From JBFLYZ01 sp040756415 (GTDB lineage: Bacteria > Bacteroidota > Bacteroidia > JADZBD01), in the NCBI GenBank assembly GCA_040756415.1, contig JBFLYZ010000003.1, forward strand, positions 49,310-113,309: a stretch of DNA of 64,000 nt. Direction: 5' to 3'. The position numbers and the translations under genes are program-made. Below the pieces are notes generated by a model. That model had not been told where the DNA came from, made no database searches, and saw only the letters and a list, made by a program, of their open reading frames with translations. Below, in pieces: positions 23,759-32,794 of the stretch (position 1 is its first letter; every line of letters starts with the position of its first letter).

Positions 23759-26686
23759 ATGAAAAAGATACACCTCAGCCTCTCTTTTATCTTGGCGGCC
23801 ACGGCCCTCCTCGCCCAAACAGCCAACCCCGTTCCATTTACCAATTACAAGGAACGCATGGAAGGCTATAAAAAAAGAAAGGCCCTTGAGGCCAATTCTC
23901 TTGTCAGCGGCATAGCCTTCCGCAGCATAGGCCCCAATATCATGAGCGGCCGCGTGGTCGATATAGAAGTATCGCCCCATGATCCCACCCATTTTTACGT
24001 TGCTTACGCTTCAGGCGGCCTGTGGAAGACCGAGAACAACGGGCTCACCTTCACCCCTCTCTTCGACTATGAAGCCGTGATCACCATAGGCGATATCGCT
24101 ATCGACTGGAACAACGGTGGAACGATCTGGATCGGTACGGGCGAAAGCAACAGCAGCCGCTCATCGTATTCGGGGGTAGGAGTGTTCAAAAGCGCGGATG
24201 GGGGGAAATCGTGGACCCACCTTGGGCTGGAGGAAACGCATCATATCGGCAAGATCGTGGTGCATCCCACCGATCCCAATACCGTGTGGGTTGCCGCCAT
24301 CGGTCACCTGTATTCCCCCAACAAGGACAGGGGCGTATACAAAACCAGCGATGGGGGCAAGACATGGAAGCAGGTGCTGTTCAAGGATGAGAACACGGGC
24401 GCCATCGATATGCAGATCGATCCGGCAAACCCCCAAAACCTGTATGCCACGCTCTGGTACCGCACGCGGAGGGCCTGGAACTTTACCGAAAGCGGGAAAA
24501 GCTCGGGCATCTATAAAAGTACCGATGGTGGCGCTACCTGGAGCCTTGTTTCGGGCGAAGGCAGCGGTTTCCCAACCGGAGACGGTGTAGGCCGGATCGG
24601 CCTGGCCGTTTACCCCCAGAACTCCAACATCGTTTATGCCATCCTCGATAACCAGCAGGCCCGCAAGGAGGAGAAAAAGGAGGAGGATAAAACCAAGTTG
24701 ACCAAAGACAAGCTGAGGACCATTACGACAGGAGAGTTCCTAAAGCTGGACGACAAGCAATTGCAGGCCTTTATGGACGAAAACGGCTTTCCCGGGAAAT
24801 ACAGCGCAGCCAAAGTGAAAGAAATGGTGAAAAGCGGCAAGCTCAAGCCCATTGCGCTGGTAGAATACCTGGAAGACGCCAACGCGGCCCTGTTCGACAC
24901 CAAAGTGACCGGAGGCGAGGTTTACCGCTCGGATGACGCGGGCAAGACCTGGAAAAAGACCCACAGCACCTACCTCGAGGATTTCTTTTATACCTACGGG
25001 TACTATTTCGGGAAGATATGGGTGTCGCCCTACGATGAGAACAAGATCTATATAGGCGGCCTGTATGCCCTGCGATCGGATGACGGAGGCAAGACCTTCC
25101 AGTCCATTTCGGGCGAGAACGTGCATGCCGACCACCACGCTCTCTGGAGCAATCCCGCCCGCAAGGGGCACCTGATCAATGGCAACGATGGAGGCGTCAA
25201 TATCTCGTACGATGACGGCAAGACCTGGTTCAAATGCAATACACCCAGCGTAGGGCAGTTCTACGCTGTTAACGTGGATATGGAAACCCCGCACAACGTT
25301 TACGGTGGCCTGCAGGACAACGGGGTATGGTGGGGCAGCTCGCAGAGCAAGATGGACCTGGCCTGGACCCAGGAAGGAAAGAACCCTTTCCAGAACATCA
25401 TGGGCGGTGACGGCATGCAGGTGCAGGTAGATACCCGCGATAACACCACGGTATATACCGGCTACCAGTTCGGCAACTATTTCCGTATCAATAAGAACAC
25501 GGGCGAAACAAAATATATCACCCCCCAGCACGACCTGGGCGAACGCCCTTATCGATGGAACTGGCAATCGCCCATACTGATCTCGAAACACAACCAGGAT
25601 ATCATCTACATGGGCTCGAACCATTTTCACCGTTCCATGAACAAGGGCGATGATTTCAAAACCCTTTCAGGCGACCTGACCAATGGCGGGAAAAAAGGAG
25701 ACGTGACCTACGGCACGCTGACCACTATCGATGAATCTCCTCTTAAATTCGGGCTGATCTATACCGGGAGCGATGACGGGGCCGTTAACGTAAGCAAGGA
25801 CGGTGGCAGCACCTGGACGAAAGTATCATCCGGGCTGCAGGCTCATATGTGGGTGAGCCGCGTATGCGCTTCACACCACAGCGAAGGGCGGGTGTACGTA
25901 TCGCTCAACGGGTACCGGTGGGATAACTTCACCCCCTATCTCTATGTTTCCGACAACTACGGCAGCAACTGGACGCGCATCGGCACCGACCTGCCACTGG
26001 AGCCTATTAACGTTGTAAAAGAAGATCCCGCGAACGAGAACATCCTGTACGTGGGCACGGATAACGGCCTGTACGTTTCGCTGAACAGGGGCAAATCGTT
26101 CATGCGCATGGGTAAAACCCTGCCGGCAGTTGCCGTACATGACCTGGTCATTCACCCGCGCGACAAGGAGATCGTAGTGGGGACGCACGGCAGGTCGATC
26201 TACGTGGCCAGCGTAAAAGAGCTGCAGCAGATGAACGACAGCATACTGGCAAAGAGCCTGTATGTCTTTGACCTGGAGGATAAAAAACACAGCGGGCGCT
26301 GGGGGGCAAAGGAAAGCATGTGGGAAAAGCCCAATGAGCCGGAATACCTCATTCCTTATTTCATAAAGGACGATGGAAATGTAACCATAGAGGTTAAGAC
26401 AAAGAGCGGCCTTCTGCTGGCCTCCTACGCGCTTATCGCTCAGAAAAAAGGGCTCAACTACTTCAGTTATGACCTCTCGGTGAGCACCGAGCCCGGCAGC
26501 GTTGTTGCCGATTACGAAAAGTACCTGAACGACAACAAAGCGAAGGACGATGCGGCCATCAAGCTGAAAAAGGCGGAAAGCGGCAAGTATTACCTTCAGC
26601 CAGGCACCTATACGGTGGTGATCAAAGGTGAGAACGGTGCCAGCATAACGAAAGAATTTACGATCAAAAAACCCAAGAAAGGATAA
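23759..26686 (+). CDS. Large exported Asp-box (BNR/sortilin-like) propeller protein
   Basis: 975 residues with signal peptide MKKIHLSLSFILAATALLAQ. At least seven Asp-box motifs of the form SxDGGxTW are visible (SADGGKSW, SDGGKTW, STDGGATW, SDDAGKTW, SDDGGKTF, SKDGGSTW, SDNYGSNW), indicating one or two large beta-propellers of the VPS10/sortilin type. A helical, lysine-rich insertion at about 300-375 splits the first propeller. The C-terminal 150 residues form an extra beta domain. Databases often label these glycosyl hydrolases, but no catalytic residues are evident. Its stop overlaps the next start (TAATG). Confidence 0.85.
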   Translation: MKKIHLSLSFILAATALLAQTANPVPFTNYKERMEGYKKRKALEANSLVSGIAFRSIGPNIMSGRVVDIEVSPHDPTHFYVAYASGGLWKTENNGLTFTPLFDYEAVITIGDIAIDWNNGGTIWIGTGESNSSRSSYSGVGVFKSADGGKSWTHLGLEETHHIGKIVVHPTDPNTVWVAAIGHLYSPNKDRGVYKTSDGGKTWKQVLFKDENTGAIDMQIDPANPQNLYATLWYRTRRAWNFTESGKSSGIYKSTDGGATWSLVSGEGSGFPTGDGVGRIGLAVYPQNSNIVYAILDNQQARKEEKKEEDKTKLTKDKLRTITTGEFLKLDDKQLQAFMDENGFPGKYSAAKVKEMVKSGKLKPIALVEYLEDANAALFDTKVTGGEVYRSDDAGKTWKKTHSTYLEDFFYTYGYYFGKIWVSPYDENKIYIGGLYALRSDDGGKTFQSISGENVHADHHALWSNPARKGHLINGNDGGVNISYDDGKTWFKCNTPSVGQFYAVNVDMETPHNVYGGLQDNGVWWGSSQSKMDLAWTQEGKNPFQNIMGGDGMQVQVDTRDNTTVYTGYQFGNYFRINKNTGETKYITPQHDLGERPYRWNWQSPILISKHNQDIIYMGSNHFHRSMNKGDDFKTLSGDLTNGGKKGDVTYGTLTTIDESPLKFGLIYTGSDDGAVNVSKDGGSTWTKVSSGLQAHMWVSRVCASHHSEGRVYVSLNGYRWDNFTPYLYVSDNYGSNWTRIGTDLPLEPINVVKEDPANENILYVGTDNGLYVSLNRGKSFMRMGKTLPAVAVHDLVIHPRDKEIVVGTHGRSIYVASVKELQQMNDSILAKSLYVFDLEDKKHSGRWGAKESMWEKPNEPEYLIPYFIKDDGNVTIEVKTKSGLLLASYALIAQKKGLNYFSYDLSVSTEPGSVVADYEKYLNDNKAKDDAAIKLKKAESGKYYLQPGTYTVVIKGENGASITKEFTIKKPKKG

Positions 26687-28419
26687 TGGCAAGAATGCTT
26701 TTCTTCATTTTATTGTTTTCCCCTTTCCTGCTTTTTCCACAACCAGGAAAGAAAAAGGTCTACACCACCACCCTCACCTATCCGGAGATCATTGCAGCGT
26801 ATCAATCACTCGAAAAAAAGAGCCCTTATGCCAAGCTGCTGACCTGCGACACCACCGACATCGGCAAGCCCCTGCACCTGTTCGTGATCAGCAAGAGCAA
26901 GGTTTTCGACCCAGCAGGGGTAAGCAAGCTCGGCAAGACGGTGCTGCTCATCAACAACGGAATCCACCCGGGCGAGCCTGACGGGATCGATGCCAGCGTT
27001 GAGTTCGCCACAACCCTGCTGAGCAATGAAAAGAACATTCCCGATAGCGTGGTGATCTGCATCATACCCGTTTATAATATTGACGGCTGCCTTAACCGGG
27101 GCAAGTACTCCCGGGCCAACCAGAACGGCCCGGAGGAGTATGGCTTCAGGGGTAATGCCCAGAACCTGGACCTTAACCGCGATTTCATCAAGGCCGATTC
27201 GAAGAACGCGAAGGCCTTTATCCGCATCTTCCAGGACTGGAAGCCGCATGTATTTGTGGATAATCATACTTCTGACGGTGCGGATTACCAGTACGTGATG
27301 ACCCTCATCGCCACCCAGCGCAACAAGCTCCACCCCGTCCTGTCGGAATACATGACGAGTGAAATGGTACCTTACCTGTATGACCGGATGAAAGAGAAGA
27401 AATACGAAATGTGTCCTTACGTGGAGACTCTTGCGGATATACCCGATAAAGGTATTGTCGAATTCCTGGAGACCCCGCGTTATTCCACCGGCTATGCGGC
27501 CCTGTTCAACTGCATAGGCTTTGTTCCCGAAACGCATATGTGGAAGCCTTACAACGACCGGGTATGGAGCACCTATGAGCTGCTGCTGGCAATTACGGAG
27601 ATAACTGAGCGTGACGCGGCCAGGATCGCTGTGAAAAAAAATGCGGCTGACCTCTCCGTACTGACCCAAAAAGAACTCTTCTTTAACTACCGGCTCGACA
27701 CCACCCGGTTCGACAGCATTGAGTTCAGGGGCTATGAGGCCGAATACAAGGTGAGCACCATCAGCGGGCTTCAGCGTCTCTTTTATAACCGGAATAAGCC
27801 GTACACGAAAAAAATCAGGTTCTATAACCGGTATACCCCCCTGGTCAAGGTTACCCGGCCGGCCTGTTATCTCATCCCCCAGGCCTGGGATAAAGTTATC
27901 GAGCGGCTCAAACTGAATAAGGTCATCCTGCAGCGCCTGAGCAAGGATACAAGCATAACCTGCGAGGTGTATTATATCCAGAGCTATGAAACGGTAAAAA
28001 CGCCTTACGAAGGACATTACCTCCATTACAGCATAAAGACGTATAAGGAAACGCAAACACTCAACTTCTACAAAGGCGATTATGTAGTGCATACTTCGTA
28101 TAATGGCCGATATGTGGCAGAAACCCTGGAACCCGAAAGCGAGGACTCATTCTTCGCCTGGAACTTCTTTGACGGCATATTGCAGCAGAAAGAATGGTTT
28201 TCCCCCTATATATTCGAAGAGAAGGCCGTGGAGATACTTAACGCTGATCCCAAGCTGAAGGAGGAACTGGAGGCTAAAAAGAAGACCGACAAAGATCTTG
28301 CGGCCAGCCACTGGGCCCAGCTCTATTTCATCTATAAAAATTCAGTCTATTACGAGAAGTCACATAACCGCTATCCCGTAGCCCGCTTACACGAACATAC
28401 GGCACTGCCGGTAGACTGA
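26686..28419 (+). CDS. M14 family zinc carboxypeptidase-like metallopeptidase
   Basis: 577 residues, signal peptide at the start. The zinc site is HPGEPDG (His94, Glu97) with the third ligand in FVDNHTSDG (about residue 190); NLDLNRDF is the conserved substrate-binding arginine region. M14 enzymes cut C-terminal residues or peptide crosslinks. The part after about residue 330 is beta-rich and not catalytic. Coupled to the Asp-box gene by a TAATG overlap, so the two exported proteins may work together. Ends exactly where the convergent thioesterase gene ends. Confidence 0.87.
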   Translation: MARMLFFILLFSPFLLFPQPGKKKVYTTTLTYPEIIAAYQSLEKKSPYAKLLTCDTTDIGKPLHLFVISKSKVFDPAGVSKLGKTVLLINNGIHPGEPDGIDASVEFATTLLSNEKNIPDSVVICIIPVYNIDGCLNRGKYSRANQNGPEEYGFRGNAQNLDLNRDFIKADSKNAKAFIRIFQDWKPHVFVDNHTSDGADYQYVMTLIATQRNKLHPVLSEYMTSEMVPYLYDRMKEKKYEMCPYVETLADIPDKGIVEFLETPRYSTGYAALFNCIGFVPETHMWKPYNDRVWSTYELLLAITEITERDAARIAVKKNAADLSVLTQKELFFNYRLDTTRFDSIEFRGYEAEYKVSTISGLQRLFYNRNKPYTKKIRFYNRYTPLVKVTRPACYLIPQAWDKVIERLKLNKVILQRLSKDTSITCEVYYIQSYETVKTPYEGHYLHYSIKTYKETQTLNFYKGDYVVHTSYNGRYVAETLEPESEDSFFAWNFFDGILQQKEWFSPYIFEEKAVEILNADPKLKEELEAKKKTDKDLAASHWAQLYFIYKNSVYYEKSHNRYPVARLHEHTALPVD

Positions 28420-28842
28420 TCAGAAATAACCTCTGATCTTCTCCACGAAATATCCGGGAGCCGGGATGGGTTTCTTGGTGGCCTTATCGATGAACACGAG
28501 CACCACCTCGCCCGTGCACAGCAATTCCTTTTTCTCGTTAAAGGCCTCGTACAGGAAACGTATGCGCGCCCCGGGCAGCTCAGGCACCGTTGTGCGTATC
28601 AGCAGCAGATCGTCATACAGGGCCGGCTTGAGGTATTTGATGCTGAAGGTATACACAGGAAGCATGATGCCCTTCTCCTCCAGGCTGCGGTAGCTCATGC
28701 CCAACTGGCGCAGGGCCTCTACCCTGCCCACCTCGAAATATTCCGCGTAATTGCCATAATAGGCGTAGCCCATCTGGTCGGTCTCGCCATAACGCACTCG
28801 CAGGCTGGTCTCTGAAACGTACATTTTTTTTGACGGATTCAA
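28420..28842 (-). CDS. YbgC-type acyl-CoA thioesterase (hotdog fold)
   Basis: 140 residues. The family motif RYGETDQMGYAYYGNYAEYFEVGRVE holds the catalytic Asp in place of D17 of the 4-hydroxybenzoyl-CoA thioesterase family. It hydrolyses acyl-CoA thioesters in the cytoplasm. Possible starts are the first Met or Met7 (MYVSETSLRVRYGE); the latter fits most relatives. Its stop codon abuts that of the convergent M14 gene with no spacer. Confidence 0.88.
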   Translation of the reverse strand: MNPSKKMYVSETSLRVRYGETDQMGYAYYGNYAEYFEVGRVEALRQLGMSYRSLEEKGIMLPVYTFSIKYLKPALYDDLLLIRTTVPELPGARIRFLYEAFNEKKELLCTGEVVLVFIDKATKKPIPAPGYFVEKIRGYF

Positions 28843-28945
28843 AATACTGTAAATTTTTCATCCGCGCACCTGTTTTACCGAAAATTAAATTTTTCAGGTG
28901 GTCCTGTTTCTCCAATGGGTTTTCTATAATATTGTGACCGATTTC

Positions 28946-29713
28946 ATGAGCATGGCACGCCTTTCGCACACCCTTGGCATTCTTTTGCTTTTCCTTCTTC
29001 TTTCCTGCAAAGGCGGGAAGCAACTGGTTGGGGTCGAAAGCAGCACCCTGGAGCTCAGCGGCACCGCCAATGCGGCCGAGGACAGCGCGGTGCTGAAGCT
29101 CATCCAGCCCTACAAGACCGTTATTGACAAGGAAATGAACGAGGTGCTCATCCAGAGCGACCAGCCGCTCACCAAAGGCGAACCCGAAGGCGCCCTGGGC
29201 AGCTTCATTGCCGATATCATCCTTTCGGAAGGCAACAAGCGCTATGGCGCCCGCTCCGGCCTGGCTGCCGATTTCTGCATGCTGAATAACGGGGGCCTGC
29301 GCATAGCCCTTCCGATGGGAGCCATCACCAAAGGACACATCTTCGAGCTGATGCCTTTCGAGAACGAGATCGTGGTCATTACGCTGAGCGGGGCCAAGAC
29401 CAAAGACCTGCTCGACTATATAGCGGCCCGCAACGGGGTTCCCGTGGCAGGGCTTAAAATGGGCATCAAGGATAAAGTACTGACCAAGGCCGAGATCAAT
29501 GGCCAGCCTTTCGACCCCAACAAGAACTACCGCATCATTACCTCCGATTACCTGGCAGGCGGAGGCGACAAAATGGGATTTTTCAAGGATGCCCAGATCG
29601 AAACGCTGAACTACAAGATACGCGATGCCATCATTGATTATTTGCGGGAGGAGAGCAAAAAGGGCAAGAGCATAAGCTATACCGTTGACGGGAGGATCTA
29701 CTATGAGCAGTAG
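28946..29713 (+). CDS. 5'-nucleotidase C-terminal domain lipoprotein (stand-alone)
   Basis: 255 residues from the ATG at 28,946, chosen because a lipoprotein signal follows (LGILLLFLLLSCKGG); earlier Mets would precede it with a long leader. The mature protein is only the UshA C-terminal domain: SFIADIIL, FCMLNNGGLRIALP (the NNGG substrate loop), FELMPFENEIVV, FDPNKNYRIITSDYLAGGGD. It lacks the catalytic metal domain, which is encoded by the next gene, overlapping by 11 bases. The two presumably assemble into one nucleotidase. Confidence 0.85.
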   Translation: MSMARLSHTLGILLLFLLLSCKGGKQLVGVESSTLELSGTANAAEDSAVLKLIQPYKTVIDKEMNEVLIQSDQPLTKGEPEGALGSFIADIILSEGNKRYGARSGLAADFCMLNNGGLRIALPMGAITKGHIFELMPFENEIVVITLSGAKTKDLLDYIAARNGVPVAGLKMGIKDKVLTKAEINGQPFDPNKNYRIITSDYLAGGGDKMGFFKDAQIETLNYKIRDAIIDYLREESKKGKSISYTVDGRIYYEQ

Positions 29714-30626
29714 AAGGGAATTCATCCGGCAATCGCTTTACGGGGGCGCGGGCTTCGCGCTGATGAACGCCTTTCCTTTCGATGCGCTGGCATCGGAGGA
29801 TGTTACGCGCATCACCATCCTTCATACCAACGATGTGCACAGCCGCATAGAGCCTTTCCCTCTTACCGACCCCAAATGGCCGGGGCTGGGCGGCATCGCC
29901 CGCAGGGCCGCCCTGATCAAAAAGATCCGTGAGCAGGAAAAGCACGTGCTGCTGCTTGACGCGGGCGATTTTTTCCAGGGCACTCCCTACTTCAACCTGT
30001 ATGGCGGTGAGCTGGAGCTCAAGCTCATGAGCGAAATGGGCTACGATGCCGGCACGCTGGGCAACCACGATTTCGACAACGGCATCAGCGGCCTGGTCAA
30101 GCAGATGCCCCATGCCAGCTTCCCTTTCCTGTGCGCCAACTACGACTTTTCCGATACCGAACTGAACGGAAAAACCGTACCTTACAAAATATTCAAGAAG
30201 GACGACATACGCATCGGGGTCTTCGGCCTGGGCATAGAGCTGGAGGGGCTGGTGGATAAAAAGATGTACGGCAGCACCCGGTACCTCGACCCGCTCGGGC
30301 AGGCTGCGCACTATGCCCACCTGCTGAAAAAGGACGAGAAATGCGATCTGGTCGTTTGCCTCTCGCACCTCGGGTACAAGTACCAGGATAAGAAAGTTTC
30401 AGACGTAGACCTGGCCAAGCAATCGAAGAATATCGACCTGATCCTGGGCGGCCATACGCATACGCTGCTCGAACAGCCGCTCGCCTACAGGAACAGCGAC
30501 AACAAAGAGGTGCTGGTGGCGCAGGTAGGATGGGCGGGCATCCGGCTGGGGAAAATAGATTTTGTTTTCAAGAAAAAAAATAAAAAATTTCATTCTGAGG
30601 GAACATCTATAAAAATTTCGAAATAG
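29703..30626 (+). CDS. Metallophosphatase (5'-nucleotidase N-terminal domain), Tat-type signal
   Basis: 307 residues from the ATG at 29,703, chosen for its twin-arginine signal SRREFIRQSLYGG. Calcineurin-like motifs appear in order: LHTNDVHSRI, DAGDFFQG, GNHDFDNG, SHLG and GGHTHT. These bind two metal ions in UshA-type 5'-nucleotidases. The protein stops after the metal domain. The last 30 codons are AT-rich and lysine-rich (KKKNKKFHSE). It follows its partner domain gene with an 11-base overlap, likely exported by Tat to the periplasm. Confidence 0.87.
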   Translation: MSSRREFIRQSLYGGAGFALMNAFPFDALASEDVTRITILHTNDVHSRIEPFPLTDPKWPGLGGIARRAALIKKIREQEKHVLLLDAGDFFQGTPYFNLYGGELELKLMSEMGYDAGTLGNHDFDNGISGLVKQMPHASFPFLCANYDFSDTELNGKTVPYKIFKKDDIRIGVFGLGIELEGLVDKKMYGSTRYLDPLGQAAHYAHLLKKDEKCDLVVCLSHLGYKYQDKKVSDVDLAKQSKNIDLILGGHTHTLLEQPLAYRNSDNKEVLVAQVGWAGIRLGKIDFVFKKKNKKFHSEGTSIKISK

Positions 30627-30780
30627 GCAAAACTCAAAATGATTTTTTTTTGAAATTTTTTTCTTTAAAATTATTAGGAGAATTGATTTTCTTATCTATT
30701 TTAGCACAGTGATTGAGTGAAGGACGGTTTTTCAGAGGGGAAATTAAGATTAACGCATAAATACCGGGATAGCAATTAAA
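30627..30780. promoter_or_regulatory. AT-rich control region upstream of dnaA
   Basis: This 154-base stretch is far richer in A and T than the surroundings, with runs of T and an A-rich purine tract just before dnaA. It must hold the dnaA promoter. I found no clear cluster of DnaA boxes (TTATCCACA-like), so it is not called as an origin. Confidence 0.4.
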
Positions 30781-32211
30781 ATGGCAAAAGATCATTTAAA
30801 AGTTTGGGAAAATTGTCTGAGTATAGTTAAGGACAATGTGAGTTCGCAAAGTTTTAAAACATGGTTCGAGCCGATCAAACCGATCAAACTTTCCGGCAAC
30901 ATTCTCACCATCCAGGTTCCCAGCCAGTTCTTTTATGAGTGGCTCGAGGAGCATTACATTACCTTGTTAAAGAAGACCATCCGCAAGGAGCTGGGAGCAG
31001 AAGGCAGGCTGGAGTACAGTATTATTATGGAGAACGCCTATAATAATACGAAGCCGTACACGGTAAAGGTTCCCGCATCGAACAAAAAAGAGCTGAAGAA
31101 CCCTTCGGTATCCATGCCGATCGAGATCAACAGCAACACCATCCGCAATCCCTTCATCATCCCCGGGCTGAAGAAGGTGAATGTGGAATCGCAGCTTAAT
31201 GCCAATTATTCGTTCGATAATTTCGTGGAGGGCGATTGCAACCGCCTGGCCCGCTCAGCGGGATGGGCCGTGGCCCAGAAACCCGGAGGCACCTCTTTCA
31301 ACCCCCTCTTTATCTATGGTGGCGTGGGCCTGGGCAAAACCCACCTGGCGCAGGCCATAGGCATCGAGATCAAAAAGAACTTCCCCGGCAAAACGGTACT
31401 ATACGTTTCTTCCGAAAAGTTTACGCACCAGTTCATCGAATCCGTACGCAACAATAACCAGAACGACTTCATCCATTTTTACCAGATGATCGATATCCTG
31501 ATCATCGATGATGTGCAGTTCTTTGCCGGAAAGGACAAGACCCAGGACGTGTTCTTTCACATATTCAACCACCTGCACCAAACCAATAAGCAACTGGTGC
31601 TGACCGCTGACAAGCCCCCCGTGGAAATGCAGGGCATGGAGCAGCGCCTGCTCTCCCGCTTCAAGTGGGGGCTATCGGCCGACCTGCAGGCTCCCGACCT
31701 GGAGACGCGGATCGCCATCCTGGAAAAGAAGACCTACAATGAAGGAATCGAGCTGCCCAAAGAGGTGATCGAATACCTGGCCTACAGCATCACCACCAAT
31801 GTGCGTGAGCTGGAAGGCGCCTATATTTCGCTCATCGCGCAGGCATCGCTCAACAAAAAGGCCATCACCCTCGAGCTGGCCAAGCAAATGATCGATAAGT
31901 TCGTGAAGAACACGGCACGCGAGGTATCCATCGATTACATCCAGAAAGTGGTGTGCGATTATTTCGACCTGCCGATCGAGCTGCTCAAGTCCAAAACGAG
32001 GAAGCGCGAAGTGGTGCAGGCCCGGCAGATCGCCATGTACTTCGCCAAGAACATGACCAAATCCTCCCTGGCAACCATCGGCATGCATTGCGGAGGAAAG
32101 GATCACGCCACGGTGCTTCACGCCTGCCGTACGGTGAACAACCTCATGGAAACCGATAAGCGCTTCCGCGCCTATATCGAAGAGCTGGAAAAGAAGATCA
32201 GCATCCAGTAA
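30781..32211 (+). CDS. dnaA: Chromosomal replication initiator DnaA
   Basis: 476 residues. Domain I occupies about 1-80, with a linker to 140. The AAA+ domain III has Walker A GGVGLGKT (180-187) and Walker B IIDDVQ (241-246). The C-terminal domain IV has the DNA-binding signature GGKDHATVLHACRTV. It binds origin sequences and opens DNA to start replication. It stands alone after an AT-rich region; a strong terminator follows at 32,232. The neighbours (nucleotidase upstream, LMW phosphatase and RsmI-like methyltransferase downstream) are typical of Bacteroidota dnaA loci. Confidence 0.97.
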   Translation: MAKDHLKVWENCLSIVKDNVSSQSFKTWFEPIKPIKLSGNILTIQVPSQFFYEWLEEHYITLLKKTIRKELGAEGRLEYSIIMENAYNNTKPYTVKVPASNKKELKNPSVSMPIEINSNTIRNPFIIPGLKKVNVESQLNANYSFDNFVEGDCNRLARSAGWAVAQKPGGTSFNPLFIYGGVGLGKTHLAQAIGIEIKKNFPGKTVLYVSSEKFTHQFIESVRNNNQNDFIHFYQMIDILIIDDVQFFAGKDKTQDVFFHIFNHLHQTNKQLVLTADKPPVEMQGMEQRLLSRFKWGLSADLQAPDLETRIAILEKKTYNEGIELPKEVIEYLAYSITTNVRELEGAYISLIAQASLNKKAITLELAKQMIDKFVKNTAREVSIDYIQKVVCDYFDLPIELLKSKTRKREVVQARQIAMYFAKNMTKSSLATIGMHCGGKDHATVLHACRTVNNLMETDKRFRAYIEELEKKISIQ

Positions 32212-32231
32212 CAGGACATTCGTCCTGCAGG

Positions 32232-32270
32232 AATAGGAATTAGAACATACGAAATCTAATTCCTATTTTT
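32232..32270 (+). terminator. dnaA terminator with a 13-bp perfect stem
   Basis: AATAGGAATTAGA (32,232-32,244) and TCTAATTCCTATT (32,255-32,267) are perfect reverse complements around a ten-base loop, followed by TTT. A smaller hairpin (CAGGAC/GTCCTG) precedes it. The 3' arm overlaps the -7 box of the next gene. Confidence 0.75.
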
Positions 32271-32271
32271 G
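32264..32271 (+). promoter_or_regulatory. -7 box (TATTTTTG) for the LMW phosphatase gene, inside the dnaA terminator
   Basis: TATTTTTG begins in the 3' arm of the terminator stem and ends at the T-run. A GC-rich inverted repeat (GTTT-A-CCCCC / GGGGG-C-AAAC, 32,271-32,295) follows directly and would form a hairpin at the start of the message. Confidence 0.5.
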
Positions 32272-32305
32272 TTTACCCCCGGTGCGGGGGCAAACCCGGA
32301 AACAT

Positions 32306-32794
32306 ATGCCGAAGAAGATATTAATGGTCTGCCTGGGCAATATCTGCCGCTCACCCGTGGCGGAAGGCATCCTGCGCAGGAAGGTGGAAAAAAGGGGGCT
32401 GGATGTGGTGGTCGACTCGGCCGGGACCTCCAACTACCATATTGGCGAGTGCCCCGATAAGCGCTCCATCGACAGCGCGCGCAAGTACGGCATCGATATC
32501 TCCGGCCTCAGGGCCCGGCAGTTCTCCCATCTGGATTTTGACGAGTTCGACCGGATATACGTCATGGACAGCTCCAATTACGGGGATGTGATGGAACTGG
32601 CCCGCCATAAGCGCGACAGGCAGAAGGTAGAGCTTATTCTCAATGCGCTGTACCCCGACAGCAATATGTCGGTACCCGACCCGTACTACGGAGGGGAACA
32701 GGGTTTCGAAAACGTATTCATGCTGCTCGACCAGGCCTGCGAGATCATAGCCGATTCGCTGCAGAAAGCTTTAGCCGATGAGCTCAAAAGGTAA
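32306..32794 (+). CDS. Low-molecular-weight protein-tyrosine phosphatase
   Basis: 162 residues from the ATG at 32,306; the frame extends eight codons upstream but those precede the family's usual start. The catalytic loop CLGNICRSP (Cys9, Arg15, Ser16) and the general-acid region VPDPYYGG fit LMW-PTP exactly. It dephosphorylates tyrosine in the cytoplasm; in other bacteria it counteracts tyrosine kinases of polysaccharide export. It overlaps the following methyltransferase gene by 17 bases. Confidence 0.92.
   Translation: MPKKILMVCLGNICRSPVAEGILRRKVEKRGLDVVVDSAGTSNYHIGECPDKRSIDSARKYGIDISGLRARQFSHLDFDEFDRIYVMDSSNYGDVMELARHKRDRQKVELILNALYPDSNMSVPDPYYGGEQGFENVFMLLDQACEIIADSLQKALADELKR

Noticed and set aside
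30627..30780. Origin of replication next to dnaA
   Set aside because: AT-rich, but I found no cluster of DnaA-box-like sequences and no helper motifs; without GC-skew data it cannot be claimed.
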